NCBI GenBank assembly: GCA_046262935.1
Contig: JBHELT010000064.1
Span: 1-8,460, forward strand
DNA length: 8,460 nt
Origin: JBHELT01 sp046262935
Lineage (GTDB): Bacteria > Actinomycetota > CADDZG01 > JAHWKV01
Direction of reading: 5' to 3'
Shown here: one piece after another, positions 7,151 through 8,460 of the stretch
Position numbering within the stretch: position 1 is the first letter of the stretch
How the letters are laid out: each line of letters starts with the position of its first letter
Translations under genes and position numbers: made by a program
Notes under the pieces: model-generated
What the model saw: only the letters and a program-made list of their open reading frames with translations
The model's database searches: none
What the model was told of the DNA's origin: nothing

Positions 7151-8082
7151 GTCTTGCGCGCCTTAGCGATCAGGAACTCGAGTAATGCCTTCTGCGCGTG
7201 CAAGCGGTTCTCAGCCTGGTCCCACACGGCCGACGAGGGACCATCGATGACGTCTGCATCGATCTCCTCGCCACGATGAGCGGGCAGGCAATGAAGAACG
7301 ATGACATCTAAAGCCGCTTCGGCGAGTCGATCCGACGACACCTCGAAACCTCGGAACGACTCCAGCCTTTGCTCCTTCTCTTCTTCTTGGCCCATGCTGG
7401 TCCAAACGTCGGTGTACAAAACGTTGGCGCCCTTCGATGCGCTCACGGGATCATTAGTTATCTCGATGGCGCAACCGGTCTCTTTCCCGATGGCGCTTGC
7501 CTGTTCGACGATAGGTTCGATCGGTTCGAAGCCCTCGGGGCAGGCAACGGTAACGCTGCTATATCCAGCCTTGGCCGCCGCGAGCAGCAACGAATGGCAG
7601 ACATTGTTGCCATCGCCCAGGTACGCGAGGTTGACGGAAGCCGCGTCGGGGAATCGCTCCGCGATGGTCATCACATCGGCGAGGGCCTGACATGGGTGTT
7701 CCAGATCGCTGAGGGCATTGATGATGGGGATGGTCGATGAATCGGCGAGGCTCTCGAGGCGCTCTTGGCCGAAGGTTCTGATCGCGATCGCATGAAGGTA
7801 GCGTGACAGGACCCGGCCTGTGTCTTCGATTGTTTCGCCGCGACCCAGTTGCAATTCGTCGCCGCGCAGTACAACCGCATGGCCCCCGAGTTCCCTGACG
7901 GCAACCTCGAACGAAACCCGCGTTCTGGTTGAGGGCTTTTCGAATATGAGGCCAACAGATGTGCCCATCAAAGGCATCACATGTGAACCACGTTGTTTCT
8001 TCAACTCGATGGCGCGCATCGTCAGCTGGAGTTGCTCGCTCGTGTCGATGTCATCGGAACTCAGAAGGTGTCTAACTGTCAT
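7147..8082 (-). CDS. argF: Ornithine carbamoyltransferase
   Basis: Transfers the carbamoyl group of carbamoyl phosphate to ornithine, giving citrulline for ArgG. It is a cytosolic trimer with 311 residues, the usual size. The carbamoyl-phosphate loop STRTR is at 51-55 within FEKPSTRTRVSFE. HPCQALAD is at 129-136, the ornithine-binding DVWTSMG at 225-231, and HCLPAHRG with the active-site Cys265 at 264-271. DVWTSMG and HCLPAH separate it from aspartate carbamoyltransferase and support the ornithine enzyme. The start ATG at 8082-8080 overlaps the argD stop as ATGA, with AAAGGG 7 nt upstream. It is the second gene visible in the operon, between argD and argR. No anomalies were seen. Confidence 0.97.
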   Translation of the reverse strand: MTVRHLLSSDDIDTSEQLQLTMRAIELKKQRGSHVMPLMGTSVGLIFEKPSTRTRVSFEVAVRELGGHAVVLRGDELQLGRGETIEDTGRVLSRYLHAIAIRTFGQERLESLADSSTIPIINALSDLEHPCQALADVMTIAERFPDAASVNLAYLGDGNNVCHSLLLAAAKAGYSSVTVACPEGFEPIEPIVEQASAIGKETGCAIEITNDPVSASKGANVLYTDVWTSMGQEEEKEQRLESFRGFEVSSDRLAEAALDVIVLHCLPAHRGEEIDADVIDGPSSAVWDQAENRLHAQKALLEFLIAKARKT

Positions 8083-8460
8083 TCGCTCGCCCTTTCGGCC
8101 TCGATCTCAGTAAGGACCTTATCTAGGATGGCGATAGCCTGATCGCAGTGGGACTTCTCGGCGATAAGGGGCGGGGACAACCGAACCGCATCGGCAGTGA
8201 CGTCGTTCACCAGTAAGCCCTGATCGAGCGACTTCAGAACTACCTTGCGCGCGACAGCGGAATGAAGTTCGAGCGCCAAGAGCAGGCCTTTCCCGCGGCA
8301 GCCCTTGACCATCTCGTGAGTGGTAGCGAGCCCTCGCAGTTGTTGTTCAAGGTAAGCGCCGATCTGGGCCGCCCTGCTCGGCAGATCGAGCGACTTCATG
8401 GTATCGATGACGGCCAATGCGGCCGCGCAGACCACAGGTCCACCGCCGATGGTAGTTGCA
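8079..8460 (-). CDS. argD: Acetylornithine aminotransferase, C-terminal part (cut by window edge)
   Basis: Only the last 126 residues are in the window. The protein is a class III PLP-dependent aminotransferase that converts N-acetylglutamate semialdehyde to N-acetylornithine, upstream of ornithine and ArgF. Visible landmarks are the TTIGGGPVVCAAAL segment near 8415-8456, whose Thr-Thr-x-Gly-Gly run is the class's conserved stretch contacting PLP phosphate across the dimer, then GCRGKGLLLALEL, and the C-terminal AVRLSPPLI with its conserved arginine. The PLP lysine lies upstream, outside the window. ArgD is favoured over other class III transaminases mainly by its position directly before argF with an ATGA overlap. 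The stop is TGA at 8081-8079. The first in-window GTG (8435) is an internal valine codon, not a start. Confidence 0.93.
   Translation of the reverse strand, partial: ATTIGGGPVVCAAALAVIDTMKSLDLPSRAAQIGAYLEQQLRGLATTHEMVKGCRGKGLLLALELHSAVARKVVLKSLDQGLLVNDVTADAVRLSPPLIAEKSHCDQAIAILDKVLTEIEAERASE

Noticed and set aside
2309..8460. Search for ARG boxes or internal promoters in the minus-strand unit
   Set aside because: No convincing AT-rich TGAAT...ATTCA palindrome or promoter pair was seen, and there is no intergenic space to hold one.
1..8460. Possible novel system, mobile element, CRISPR array, tRNA or rRNA
   Set aside because: All the sequence is accounted for by eight recognisable housekeeping genes. 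No direct-repeat arrays, transposase motifs, inverted terminal repeats or RNA-gene folds were seen.

Overview
The window is an ordinary, very tightly packed bacterial chromosomal segment. It holds the distal part of an arginine-biosynthesis operon, followed on the same strand by two DNA-repair genes. These converge on a penicillin-binding protein gene that enters from the left edge. The likely source is a moderately G+C-rich actinobacterium, perhaps from the Acidimicrobiia. The evidence for this is the argD-argF-argR-argG-argH order typical of actinobacteria, the PASTA-tailed penicillin-binding protein, and the general look of the proteins. The class-level placement is a judgement from family resemblance, not a computed result.

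Layout. Positions 1-1718 (+) carry the 3' part of a class A-type penicillin-binding protein: the transpeptidase domain and two C-terminal PASTA domains. Everything else is on the minus strand and is transcribed from right to left: argD (C-terminal part only, cut by the right edge), argF, argR, argG, argH, polX, mpg. Six successive minus-strand junctions overlap by 4 nt (NTGA) or 1 nt (TGATG). The last minus-strand gene, mpg, overlaps the end of the penicillin-binding protein gene by 24 nt, tail to tail. There is no non-coding stretch anywhere in the window, so no intergenic promoter, operator or stand-alone terminator is present. The operon promoter and ArgR operator must lie upstream of the unseen start, beyond position 8460.

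How the genes work together. ArgD, ArgF, ArgG and ArgH carry out consecutive late steps from N-acetylglutamate semialdehyde towards arginine. The one missing step is removal of the acetyl group, usually done by ArgJ, which is outside the window. ArgR is the arginine-responsive repressor of the pathway, encoded inside its own target operon. PolX (polymerase X plus PHP nuclease domain) and Mpg (alkyl-base DNA glycosylase) look like a translationally coupled base-excision-repair pair at the operon's end. The penicillin-binding protein is a separate transcription unit for cell-wall synthesis.

I did not find an undescribed system. The points most worth a second look are the coupling of polX-mpg to the arginine operon, the even set of twelve cysteines in the exported penicillin-binding protein, the gapless layout with a convergent coding overlap, and an apparent excess of GATC/CGATCG.
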